A DNA stretch of 64,000 nt from Halanaerobiales bacterium (GTDB lineage: Bacteria > Bacillota > Halanaerobiia > Halanaerobiales > DTU029): assembly GCA_029981855.1 (NCBI GenBank), contig JARRCS010000024.1:17519-81518 (forward strand), written 5' to 3'. The stretch's first letter is position 1. Each line of letters opens with the position of its first letter. Position numbers and translations under genes: made by a program. Positions 8,378 through 17,625 of the stretch are shown piece by piece. Under the pieces are notes generated by a model, which worked only from the letters and a program-made list of their open reading frames with translations, was not told the origin of the DNA and did no database searches.

Positions 8378-9679
8378 TTGCTGAAGCGATATAGACTACC
8401 TGAAATGGAGAAGGTCTGGAGCGAGGAGAACAAATATGCCAAATGGCTGGAGATCGAACTCGCTGTCTGCCGGGCCTGGGCTAAACTGGGGAGAATACCC
8501 GGTGAAGCTGTTAAGAAAATTGAAAAAAATATAAAACTTGATTTTGAGCAGATTAAAGAGATTGAAAAAACCACCAGACACGATATCCTGGCTTTTGTCG
8601 AGGGGATAAGTAAGACCCTGGGTGATGAATCCAAATACATTCATCTGGGCCTGACCTCCTCTGATGTCAAGGATACCGCACTGGCCCTGCAGATGAGGGA
8701 TGCCGTAGATCTGATTATTGCCGACCTTAAGGCGCTGAAGCAGAATCTTGCCAGAGAAGCCCGGTTACATAAGGATACGATTATGATCGGGAGAACCCAC
8801 GGTGTCCATGCTGAACCGGTAACCTGGGGTTTAAAACTGGCTATCTGGTATACCGAGATTGACCGGCATCTTAAGAGGATGGAGCGGGTCAGGGAAGTGA
8901 TCAGTATTGGAAAGATCTCCGGGGCGGTCGGCACCTATGCCAGCATCGATCCCCGGGTTGAGGAGCTTGTCTGTGAAGAGCTGGGTTTAACTCCGGCCCC
9001 GGTCTCCAGTCAGATTCTCCAGCGGGACCGCCATGCTGATCTATTAAATAACTTAGGTTTAATAGCCGCCTCCCTGGAGAAGTTTGCCACCGAGATCCGC
9101 AACCTGCAGAGGACGGATATTCTGGAGGTGGAAGAGGGTTTCCGCAAGGGGCAGAAGGGCTCATCAGCCATGCCCCACAAGAAGAACCCGATTATCTGTG
9201 AGCGGATTAGCGGCCTGGCCAGGGTGGTCAGGGGATATGTTATCCCCGGGCTCGAGGATATTGCCCTCTGGCATGAACGGGATCTGACCCATTCCTCAGT
9301 GGAGAGAATTATTCTTCCCGATAGTACGGTACTGGTCGATTATATGCTCAATAAATTCAATATGGTTCTTAAGGAACTGGTTGTTAATCAGGATAGAATG
9401 GAGGAAAATCTGGGCAGGACCCTTGGCCTGATCTTTTCCCAGAAGGTAATGCTGGCCCTGGTCGATAAGGGCCTAAGTAGAGAGCAGGCCTATGAGCTGG
9501 CCCAGAGAAATGCCCTTAAGGCCTGGGAGGAGCGGGTAGATTACCGGACCCTGCTGAAAAAGGACCGGGAGGTAACAAAGCACCTGTCCGGTGAGGAGAT
9601 AGATAAGATCTTTGATTATCAATCCTACCTCAAGGAGATCGATTATATCTTTGCCAGGCTGGATTTTGACAGTGATTAG
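8378..9679 (+). CDS. purB: Adenylosuccinate lyase
   Basis: Fumarase/aspartase superfamily enzyme. It cleaves SAICAR to AICAR and adenylosuccinate to AMP in purine synthesis. The protein has 433 residues, the normal length. The family signature GSSAMPHKKNP is present in the second half, and the motifs TSSDVKDTA and GRTHGVHAEP match the catalytic blocks. The start is TTG at 8378 with GGAAAGGA about 9 bases upstream; no better ATG lies nearby. It heads a purB-purA-purD group preceded by a strong promoter. Confidence 0.97.
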   Translation: MLKRYRLPEMEKVWSEENKYAKWLEIELAVCRAWAKLGRIPGEAVKKIEKNIKLDFEQIKEIEKTTRHDILAFVEGISKTLGDESKYIHLGLTSSDVKDTALALQMRDAVDLIIADLKALKQNLAREARLHKDTIMIGRTHGVHAEPVTWGLKLAIWYTEIDRHLKRMERVREVISIGKISGAVGTYASIDPRVEELVCEELGLTPAPVSSQILQRDRHADLLNNLGLIAASLEKFATEIRNLQRTDILEVEEGFRKGQKGSSAMPHKKNPIICERISGLARVVRGYVIPGLEDIALWHERDLTHSSVERIILPDSTVLVDYMLNKFNMVLKELVVNQDRMEENLGRTLGLIFSQKVMLALVDKGLSREQAYELAQRNALKAWEERVDYRTLLKKDREVTKHLSGEEIDKIFDYQSYLKEIDYIFARLDFDSD

Positions 9680-9715
9680 AAAAGGAATTAATTATCTTAT
9701 ATCCTAATTGAAGAG

Positions 9716-9803
9716 ATTGGCCTTGGGCATAATATTTGAACAAATTGGCTTTGTCATAATAAAATTGGCCTAAGGGCCATAATCATGAACAAAGTGGCAC
9801 TTA
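9716..9803 (+). repeat. Imperfect tandem repeat array upstream of purA
   Basis: Three related units start with ATTGGC at 9716, 9744 and 9764, followed by a partial fourth. Full units have the form ATTGGCC, then GGGCATAAT or GGGCCATAAT, then TGAACAAA; the middle unit is shortened. The core GCCAATTTGTTC (reverse strand here at 9738-9749) recurs at 40522-40533 and 51198-51209, and nearly at 51545-51556. It appears to be a short dispersed intergenic repeat family. Confidence 0.65.
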
Positions 9804-9810
9804 GCGGAGA

Positions 9811-11116
<1,306 letters not shown>

Positions 11117-11127
11117 GGAGGGATAAG

Positions 11128-12405
11128 ATGAAGGTACTGGTCGTCGGTAGCGGGGGCCGGGAACATGCCCTGGTCTGGAAGATCTATCAGAGTGAGCGGG
11201 TGGAGAAGATCTATGTAGCCCCTGGTAATGATGGCATGTTGGAGCTGGCCGAGAGGGTTGCTATTGCCAGTGATGATATCAAGGCCCTGGCCGACTGGGC
11301 TGAAGAGAATAAGATAGATCTGACCGTTGTAGGTCCGGAAAAACCGCTGGTTGAAGGGATAGTTGATGAGTTTGAAGCCCGTGGTTTAAAGATTTTCGGG
11401 CCGAATAAAAAGGCAGCCCGGGTAGAGGGAAGTAAGGTCTATGCCAAGGAGATCCTGAATAAATATAAGATACCGACGGCAGAGTATGAGGTCTTTACCG
11501 ATCCTGATGAAGCCCTGGAGTATATTCAGCAGGCCAAGTATCCTCTGGTAATTAAGGCTGAAGGTCTGGCGGCAGGTAAGGGTGTTGTTATTGCCACCAA
11601 CAGGGAAAAGGCCGAGGCTGCCATTGCCAAGATTATGGAGGAGAGGATCTTCGGTGATGCCGGAAACCGGATCGTTGTCGAAGATTTCCTCGAAGGAGAA
11701 GAGGTTTCGATCCTGGTCTTTACCGATGGCAAACATATCCTTCCCCTTTCTCCGGCTCGGGACCACAAGGCAGTCTTTGATGGTGATGAAGGCCCTAATA
11801 CGGGAGGGATGGGAGCCTATAGCCCCGTGCCCTCTGTCACAAAAGAGGTGGAAAAAGAGATCTGTGAAAAGATCCTTAAACCGGCCATTAAAGCCTTTCA
11901 GTCCGAAGGGATTAACTACAAAGGGATTTTATATACCAATCTGATTCTTACCGGGATGGGTCCCAAGGTGCTGGATTTCAACGCCCGCCTCGGCGATCCC
12001 GAATCTCAGGTTATCCTAACCCGTTTAAAGGATGATCTGGTCGACTTGATGGAGATGGTTGTGGAGGACCGGCTGGAAGAGATCGAACTGGAATGGGATG
12101 AGCGGGCTGCCATCTGTGTGGTTCTGGCCTCGGGTGGTTATCCCATTGCCTATAAGACCGGTTTCAAGATCGAGGGCCTGGAAGGTCTGGCCCGGCATGA
12201 TAATGTCCTCATTTTCCATGCCGGTACCAGAAAAGAGGGAGATGGTTTTGTCACGGCCGGGGGCCGGGTACTGGGCATAACCGTCCTCGGTGACGGGATG
12301 ATCGATGCCATCAATCAGGTTTACGAATGTGTGAATGAGGTCTATTTTGAAGATATGCACTACCGGACTGATATCGGTTACAGGGTACTGGATAGAGATT
12401 ATTAA
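11128..12405 (+). CDS. purD: Phosphoribosylamine-glycine ligase (GAR synthetase)
   Basis: ATP-grasp enzyme making glycinamide ribonucleotide in purine synthesis. It begins MKVLVVGSGGREHAL, the classic PurD N-terminus. GPEKPLVEG, AAGKGVVIA and the DFNARLGDPE metal-binding block are all present. The ATG at 11128 has AGGAGGGA upstream; the earlier in-frame ATG at 11113 overlaps purA and lacks its own spaced SD. Other pur genes (purF, M, N, H) are not in this window, so the pathway is split on this chromosome. A terminator follows. Confidence 0.97.
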   Translation: MKVLVVGSGGREHALVWKIYQSERVEKIYVAPGNDGMLELAERVAIASDDIKALADWAEENKIDLTVVGPEKPLVEGIVDEFEARGLKIFGPNKKAARVEGSKVYAKEILNKYKIPTAEYEVFTDPDEALEYIQQAKYPLVIKAEGLAAGKGVVIATNREKAEAAIAKIMEERIFGDAGNRIVVEDFLEGEEVSILVFTDGKHILPLSPARDHKAVFDGDEGPNTGGMGAYSPVPSVTKEVEKEICEKILKPAIKAFQSEGINYKGILYTNLILTGMGPKVLDFNARLGDPESQVILTRLKDDLVDLMEMVVEDRLEEIELEWDERAAICVVLASGGYPIAYKTGFKIEGLEGLARHDNVLIFHAGTRKEGDGFVTAGGRVLGITVLGDGMIDAINQVYECVNEVYFEDMHYRTDIGYRVLDRDY

Positions 12406-12457
12406 GGGATGAAGATTAGGAAATTAACTAAAAGATTGGAGCAGATCAAAGTGGAAG

Positions 12458-12488
12458 GACCCATTATTAGAAGTGGGTCTTTTTTTCT
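12458..12488 (+). terminator. Rho-independent terminator after purD
   Basis: GACCCA (12458-12463) pairs with TGGGTC (12474-12479) and is followed by a run of T. It ends the purB-purA-purD group. Confidence 0.85.
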
Positions 12489-12536
12489 TCATGATTTTTC
12501 CCTTGCAATAATTTTTTCTTATAACGAACATTCCTC

Positions 12537-12565
12537 TTGCATCCCGGGTTAATAAATGGTATAAT
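12537..12565 (+). promoter_or_regulatory. Promoter for cysE
   Basis: TTGCAT at 12537-12542, a 17-bp spacer and TATAAT at 12560-12565. It lies 264 bp before cysE, so the transcript would have a long leader. Confidence 0.6.
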
Positions 12566-12828
12566 TATGATACAAAGTTGAGTAGTTTACTAAAGATTAA
12601 TTTTGTGGGGCATATCTAGACGACGGGATATTTATACATGTTTTTGAAATATTATTCATAAAATTATCTTTTGGAGTATATGCATTAAATATATTGAATA
12701 TCAGTATTAAATATGGTTTTTAACTTAAAATATTTATAGAGCTGATATAATTATAATTTATAAAGGCGATTTTATTATTACTCTGAAAGCTGTCAATTTA
12801 AGATAGAAATAGAAAGGGAGTGGTATAA
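12566..12828 (+). other. Long AT-rich leader of cysE, no known element recognised
   Basis: About 260 bp between the promoter and cysE. I see no T-box sequence, SAM riboswitch core or intrinsic terminator. A second TATAAT-like box lies near 12750. It may hold an unrecognised cysteine- or sulfur-responsive site. Confidence 0.4.
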
Positions 12829-13494
12829 GTGTTTGAGACTATAAAGGCCGACATAAAAGCCATCTTTGAAAGGGATCCGGCAGTTAATAATCTGCTAGAG
12901 GCACTATTAACCTATTCGGGGCTCCATGCAATTATTATCCACCGTTTTTCTCACTGGCTATATAGACATGGGCTAAGGACCTTACCGCGGCTGATCTCCC
13001 AGCTGGCAAGGTTCTTTACCGGGATAGAGATTCACCCCGGTGCCCGGATCGGTAAGGGCTTTTTCATCGACCACGGAATGGGAATCGTCATTGGAGAGAC
13101 GACAGAGATCGGGGATAATGTAACCCTTTATCAGGGTGTAACCCTCGGGGGAACGGGTAAGGAAAAGGGTAAGCGCCACCCCACCCTCGGGGATAATGTC
13201 ATGGTCGGGGCCGGAGCCAAGATCCTGGGCTCGATCAAGATCGGTAATGATTCGAAGATCGGGGCCGGTTCGGTGGTGTTGAAGGATGTACCGGAAAACT
13301 CTACGGTTGTGGGAATTCCGGGCCGGGTAATTCACCGGGAAGGAAAGAGGATTCATCCCGAGCTGGATCTCAATCATACCGAACTGCCCGATCCCATCGG
13401 GGAGGCAATTAGCTCTCTGGAGAGACGGATTAGAACTCTGGAGAAAAAGCTGGCTGATCAGGAAAAAAAGGAAGGGATTGACCGGGCTATCTAA
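12829..13494 (+). CDS. cysE: Serine O-acetyltransferase
   Basis: Transfers acetyl from acetyl-CoA to serine, giving O-acetylserine for cysteine synthesis. Length is 221 residues. The N-terminal helical part is followed by left-handed beta-helix hexapeptide repeats ([18 protein letters not shown], about residues 65-82). The [20 protein letters not shown] block carries the usual active-site surroundings. A charged C-terminal tail ([18 protein letters not shown]) may be coiled. GTG start at 12829 with AAAGGGAG upstream. Its pathway partner cysK lies at 38400-39302. Confidence 0.95.
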   Translation: MFETIKADIKAIFERDPAVNNLLEALLTYSGLHAIIIHRFSHWLYRHGLRTLPRLISQLARFFTGIEIHPGARIGKGFFIDHGMGIVIGETTEIGDNVTLYQGVTLGGTGKEKGKRHPTLGDNVMVGAGAKILGSIKIGNDSKIGAGSVVLKDVPENSTVVGIPGRVIHREGKRIHPELDLNHTELPDPIGEAISSLERRIRTLEKKLADQEKKEGIDRAI

Positions 13495-13574
13495 CAGGCT
13501 ATTTAGATACTATCGGAAACATCTATTTGCAGTTATTGCTGAATGGATGTAGAGGTAATAATTTAAATACCATA

Positions 13575-13637
13575 AAAACACCGGAAACCAACAGGGATTT
13601 TTTCTGCCTGGCAGATTAAATCTCTGTTGGTTTTTGT
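13575..13637 (+). terminator. Long-stem terminator after cysE
   Basis: AAACCAACAGGGAT (from 13575) pairs with ATCTCTGTTGGTTT (ending 13633) with one G-U pair, and the inner TCTGCC/GGCAGA extends the stem. T5 ends at 13635. The rest of the interval to 13832 holds a weak promoter-like TTGCAA/TATAAG pair near 13737-13766 and nothing else I can name. Confidence 0.85.
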
Positions 13638-13832
13638 ATGCCAGGAGAAAAATTTCTTGATGTCCAAATTTATCCATAATAAAGTTGTGTATGAATTCCT
13701 GTGACATTAAAAAATTTTTGAAAATAAGAAGGATTTTTGCAAAATATCTAGAATAAATAATATAAGGGTTCAAAACATGACATAGCAATTCACTGTGTGA
13801 AACAGAAAGACCTAGAACATGGAGGTAGTCCA

Positions 13833-14597
13833 TTGAAAAGAGAGGTAAATATAAAAACGGTTAGGGCAGTGGAGAGGGCTTTAAAGATTGTCAGTGTTTT
13901 TTCCTTTGAGCAGCCTGAATTAACATTAAGTGAAATTGTAGAAAAAACAAATTTAAACAGAACAACGGTTTACAGGCTTCTCTACACACTGGAACAGAAA
14001 AGGTTTATAAGTTATAATGCGGATTCGGGTACTTATAGTTTGGGAATTAAATTTTTTGAACTGGGTGGGGTGTTTTCTTCAAATTTTTCCGAAAAAAATG
14101 TTATTGATATCTATCTTGACAAACTCATGTCCAGGGTAAACCATACAATCCTGGTGGCACGTTTATTTAATGATGAGCTTTTATATATTGACAAAAGGGA
14201 GAGCAGAAATGAATTGCGGGTTACCTCTGAAATTGGACGGAGAAGACCACCAAACTACGGAATTCTGGGGAAGATCCTGATGGCTTATTTATCTGAAAAA
14301 GAGATATACCGTTTACTAAAAAAATACCCCTTAAAGAAATATACGGAAAGGTCAATAACATCAGAGCAGGTTTTTCTGGATACATTAAAGCGGATTAGGG
14401 AGAATGGTTACTATATTGCACATGAAGAAACCATGAAAGGAGTAGTCGGTATCGGGGCTCCTATCTTTAAAAATAAATCAATTTACGCGAGTTTCGGTAT
14501 TATTGCCCCTAAAAGTATCATGTCAGACCAGGAAATAGAAGAGTGTAAAGAGTTAGTAGTCAGGTATTCAAAGATGATATCAAGCGATATTGGCTAA
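13833..14597 (+). CDS. IclR family transcriptional regulator
   Basis: About 254 residues. The N-terminal winged helix (VERALKIVSVFSFEQPELTLSE, then NLNRTTVYRLLYTLEQKRF) matches IclR. The C-terminal effector domain contains REN-GYYIAHEETMKGVVGIGAPIF. I choose TTG at 13833 because GGAGG lies 7 bases upstream; the longer frame back to 13797 lacks an SD. It lies just before the EPSP-synthase-like gene and TAXI-TRAP genes, so it is the likely local regulator. IclR proteins often bind aromatic or small organic acids, which fits a shikimate-like or carboxylate substrate, but this is inference. Confidence 0.88.
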   Translation: MKREVNIKTVRAVERALKIVSVFSFEQPELTLSEIVEKTNLNRTTVYRLLYTLEQKRFISYNADSGTYSLGIKFFELGGVFSSNFSEKNVIDIYLDKLMSRVNHTILVARLFNDELLYIDKRESRNELRVTSEIGRRRPPNYGILGKILMAYLSEKEIYRLLKKYPLKKYTERSITSEQVFLDTLKRIRENGYYIAHEETMKGVVGIGAPIFKNKSIYASFGIIAPKSIMSDQEIEECKELVVRYSKMISSDIG

Positions 14598-14708
14598 GAA
14601 ATTAAATAAGGGGGGGTGTTTGAAAAAAGTTTTTACTTACTTAGTAACTTATATGGTAATAAATTAAAAGAAAATTATGAAACAGTTAGTGATTTAAGGA
14701 GGTAATAA

Positions 14709-16007
14709 ATGATGAAATTCATTGTTAAACCATCTAATTTGGAAGGAGAAGCAACTATTCCCGGTTCTAAATCTAATACCACCAGAGCGGTAATTATTGC
14801 AACCCTAGCTGAAGGAAGATCGGAAATACTGAACCCATTACCTGGTGTTGATTGTATTTCTACTGTAGAGGTTTGTGAAAAACTGGGTGCAAAAGTAAAG
14901 ATGGAAGAGGGACGTTGGGTCGTTGACGGAGTAGGTAAGGATAACCTTAAATCACCGGCAGGTATACTTGATGTAGGAAATTCAGGAACTACCCTTTATA
15001 TTGCTACTGCAACTGCAGCCTTAATTAAGGAAGGATATTCGGTATTATCGGGTGATTACCAGATTTGTTACCGTCCTTCACAACCATTGATCGATGCTTT
15101 AAATGATCTGGGAGCTACTGCTTTCTCAACTAGAGATACTGGAACCGCACCGATTGTCGTTAAGGGAGTAATAAAAGGTGGCAAAACACATTTACCCGGA
15201 ATAAACTCCCAGTGGTTATCACCATTATTGATTAACTGTCCTTTGGCCGAGGGCGATACCGAAGTTACCGTTGAAAATCTTCAGGAAAAACCATATATTG
15301 ATTTGACTATGGGCTGGTTGGATCTTCAGGACATTGAATATAAAAACCATGATTATGAACGATTTGTTATCAGGGGTGGACAAATCTATAAACCTTATAA
15401 AACTACTATTCCTGCTGACTGGGAATCAGCTACTTTTCCTATGGTTGCAGCAGCGATAACGGACTCAGAAGTAACTTTATACGGTCTGGATACGAATGAC
15501 TATCAGGGTGATAAGGAGATCGTTAATATCTTAAGAGAAATGGGGGCTGATGTAGAGGTAAGAAATAATGGAAAGGACGGTATTACTGTTAGGGGTGGAA
15601 GTGAACTAACCGGTATGGAGATTGATTGTAGTGATTTGCCTGATGCTATTCCAATTCTCTCTGTTTTAGGATGCAAGGCCAAGGGTAAAACGGTGTTAAC
15701 CAATCTCGGGGCTTCAAAACTAAAGGAGACTGATCGTTCAGCTTCTATTAAAGAAGAGTTGAGCAAAATGGGAGCAAGGATTGAAATTGAAGGTGACACC
15801 ATGACTATTTACCAAAGTGATTTACAGGGGACATATCTTGATGGTCATGATGATCATAGGATTGTAATGGCGACAAGTGTTGCTGGTTTAATTGCAAAAG
15901 GTGTAACCGTCATCGATGGTGCCGAATATACTGCTATTTCCTTTCCTAATTTCTATGAAGTAATGACCCAATTAGGTGCTGATATTGAGAGGTTAAAAAG
16001 AGCATAG
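14709..16007 (+). CDS. EPSP synthase-like enolpyruvyl transferase (AroA family)
   Basis: A 432-residue member of the EPSP synthase family. Visible blocks are PGSKSNTTRA (Lys and Arg of the PEP/S3P site), LDVGNSGTT, CYRPSQPLIDAL, NSQWLSPLL, DLPDAIPIL, LKETDRS and DGHDDHRIVM. Most catalytic residues therefore seem present. Differences from housekeeping AroA include Tyr where E. coli has Arg100 (GTTLYI) and Glu where Ser197 contacts shikimate-3-phosphate (EKPYID). It sits between an IclR regulator and a TAXI-TRAP transporter with no other shikimate genes nearby. It may act on another hydroxy-acid substrate, or be the only AroA; I cannot tell. AGGAGGT lies before the ATG. Confidence 0.75.
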   Translation: MMKFIVKPSNLEGEATIPGSKSNTTRAVIIATLAEGRSEILNPLPGVDCISTVEVCEKLGAKVKMEEGRWVVDGVGKDNLKSPAGILDVGNSGTTLYIATATAALIKEGYSVLSGDYQICYRPSQPLIDALNDLGATAFSTRDTGTAPIVVKGVIKGGKTHLPGINSQWLSPLLINCPLAEGDTEVTVENLQEKPYIDLTMGWLDLQDIEYKNHDYERFVIRGGQIYKPYKTTIPADWESATFPMVAAAITDSEVTLYGLDTNDYQGDKEIVNILREMGADVEVRNNGKDGITVRGGSELTGMEIDCSDLPDAIPILSVLGCKAKGKTVLTNLGASKLKETDRSASIKEELSKMGARIEIEGDTMTIYQSDLQGTYLDGHDDHRIVMATSVAGLIAKGVTVIDGAEYTAISFPNFYEVMTQLGADIERLKRA

Positions 16008-16051
16008 ATTTTAATTATCAAAGTCTAAAAATACTAACAGGAGGTTTAAAA

Positions 16052-17029
16052 ATGAAACGGATAATTAGTTTAGTATTTGTAATTAGTCTGTTAACAATCT
16101 TGATGGGTGGTATTGTCCTGGCTGAAGACAAGCGAGGTATTACGATTGGTACGGCCGGAACCTCTGGGGCTTTGTACCCGATGGGTGTTGCAATGGCACA
16201 GACAATTAATAATCATACTGAAAATTTTATGGCCAATGCTGCTGCCAGCGGAGCATCTCTTGAGAATATAAGAAATCTTAGCCAAAATAGAATTGACTGG
16301 GGTATTTCACAAAATGAGGTGGCCTATTTCGCTTATAACGGTATAGACCAGTATAAAGGCCATCAAGTTGAAGAACTGAGGGCATTATTCTCCACCCTGG
16401 TTTCCTGGGTTCAGATCTTTACCTCTGCAGATAGTGAGATTGAATCTGTTGCTGATTTTAAAGACAAAAGAATCGGGGTTGGTGCTCCTGGAAGTGGGGG
16501 TGAATTAGCTTCAAGAAAGATCCTCAAGAGTTATGGGCTAAGCTATGATGATATTCAGCCGGAATATATTTCAGACACAGAGATGGTCAATGCTTTAAGA
16601 GATGGAACTATTGATGCCTTTATTATAACCCATCCCTTAAAATCTGCAGCATTGTTAGACTTGACCTCTTCTTTTGACGTTAAAATGATTGAACTGGCTG
16701 ACGACAAGTTTTATCAGGATTATCCCTACTATACAATGAAGGAAATACCTGCCGGCACCTATAATAACGTGGATAAACCAATTAGAACTGCCACAAGTGC
16801 CGTAGTTATGTATACAACTACAACAGCGAATTTTTCGGAAGATGAGATTTATGAGCTACTGAATGTTATCTGGTCTCACCGCGATGAATGGAAGGATACA
16901 CATGCAGCAGTAAATAAATATGTTACACTTGAAACTGCTCTAGATGGAATTTCTACACCCCTCCATCCGGGTGCGGTGAAGTATTACCAAGATAATGGAT
17001 TTGAAATTCCTGAAAACCTTATTCCTTAG
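16052..17029 (+). CDS. TAXI family TRAP transporter solute-binding protein
   Basis: Secreted binding protein of a TAXI-type TRAP transporter, 325 residues. A signal peptide covers about residues 1-24 (cleavage near VLAED). The family start ITIGTAGTSGALYPMGVAMA follows. Internal blocks FKDKRIGVGAPGSGGEL and DGTIDAFIITHPLKSAALLDL also match. AGGAGG precedes the ATG. The permease genes follow after a 16-bp perfect hairpin. Substrates of TAXI systems are mostly dicarboxylates or amino acids such as glutamate; here unknown. Confidence 0.92.
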   Translation: MKRIISLVFVISLLTILMGGIVLAEDKRGITIGTAGTSGALYPMGVAMAQTINNHTENFMANAAASGASLENIRNLSQNRIDWGISQNEVAYFAYNGIDQYKGHQVEELRALFSTLVSWVQIFTSADSEIESVADFKDKRIGVGAPGSGGELASRKILKSYGLSYDDIQPEYISDTEMVNALRDGTIDAFIITHPLKSAALLDLTSSFDVKMIELADDKFYQDYPYYTMKEIPAGTYNNVDKPIRTATSAVVMYTTTTANFSEDEIYELLNVIWSHRDEWKDTHAAVNKYVTLETALDGISTPLHPGAVKYYQDNGFEIPENLIP

Positions 17030-17046
17030 TGCCGGTAGTTTAATAG

Positions 17047-17081
17047 TTATAGGGGGCATTATCTGATAATGCCCCCTATAA
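17047..17081 (+). terminator. Perfect 16-bp stem hairpin after the TAXI binding protein
   Basis: Arms 17047-17062 and 17066-17081 pair perfectly around a 3-base loop, with core GGGGGCATTAT. No T-run follows, so it probably stabilises the binding-protein mRNA and limits read-through to the permease genes. Confidence 0.75.
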
Positions 17082-17097
17082 AACACGGGGGATGGGA

Positions 17098-17625
17098 ATG
17101 AAATACTTTAAAATAATTTTTATTGTTTCGATTAAAATTATAATTGCTTTAGTTTTAATCTTTCCTCATCAGCCATATCTTAAAATTGAAAACACAGATA
17201 GCAGTAAGGTTTATTATTATAGATTTCCGAAAGGCTCAACCTTTTCTATTCGATATCTGCACTCATATGATAGGACTCCGGTTCTAGAAGTATTTAAGGC
17301 AGATAAATGTTTAAATATTATCCCCGTTGAGGTTAAATATTACTCAGACACCTATGATTTAAGGTTTGCCAGGTATAGTAAGGCTGATACTGAGGTTACT
17401 AATGAATATGTTAGAATTTATAACATCATTCCGCAAAGATATGACCGTTTAAAGGAAGTTTTTATTAATATCAAGAATTTTGAACCCCAATATTTATCAA
17501 TTAACCCGTATTTAAAGGATTATTCTTTTATTAATTTTGGCGAAAAGGGTGATTTGCTCAGGATAAGTATTGTAAAAAATAATTTTATCCAAATCTTCTT
17601 GAGAGGGGTTTTTATTAATGACTAA
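17098..17625 (+). CDS. DUF1850 domain protein linked to TAXI-TRAP transporter
   Basis: About 175 residues with one N-terminal membrane segment (IIFIVSIKIIIALVLIF) and a beta-rich outer part. The pattern FSIRYLHSYDRTPVLEVF matches DUF1850, a family found next to TAXI permeases and probably a transporter accessory. ATG at 17098 has GGGGG 6 bases upstream; the ATG at 17092 is too close to that SD. The last 8 bases overlap the permease gene, indicating translational coupling. Its mechanism is unknown. Confidence 0.75.
   Translation: MKYFKIIFIVSIKIIIALVLIFPHQPYLKIENTDSSKVYYYRFPKGSTFSIRYLHSYDRTPVLEVFKADKCLNIIPVEVKYYSDTYDLRFARYSKADTEVTNEYVRIYNIIPQRYDRLKEVFINIKNFEPQYLSINPYLKDYSFINFGEKGDLLRISIVKNNFIQIFLRGVFIND

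Noticed and set aside
12566..12828. T-box or SAM riboswitch for cysE
   Set aside because: No T-box core, no SAM aptamer pattern and no terminator are visible.
13510..13833. Minus-strand 107-codon open frame
   Set aside because: It covers the cysE terminator and low-complexity AT sequence and has no SD or family match.
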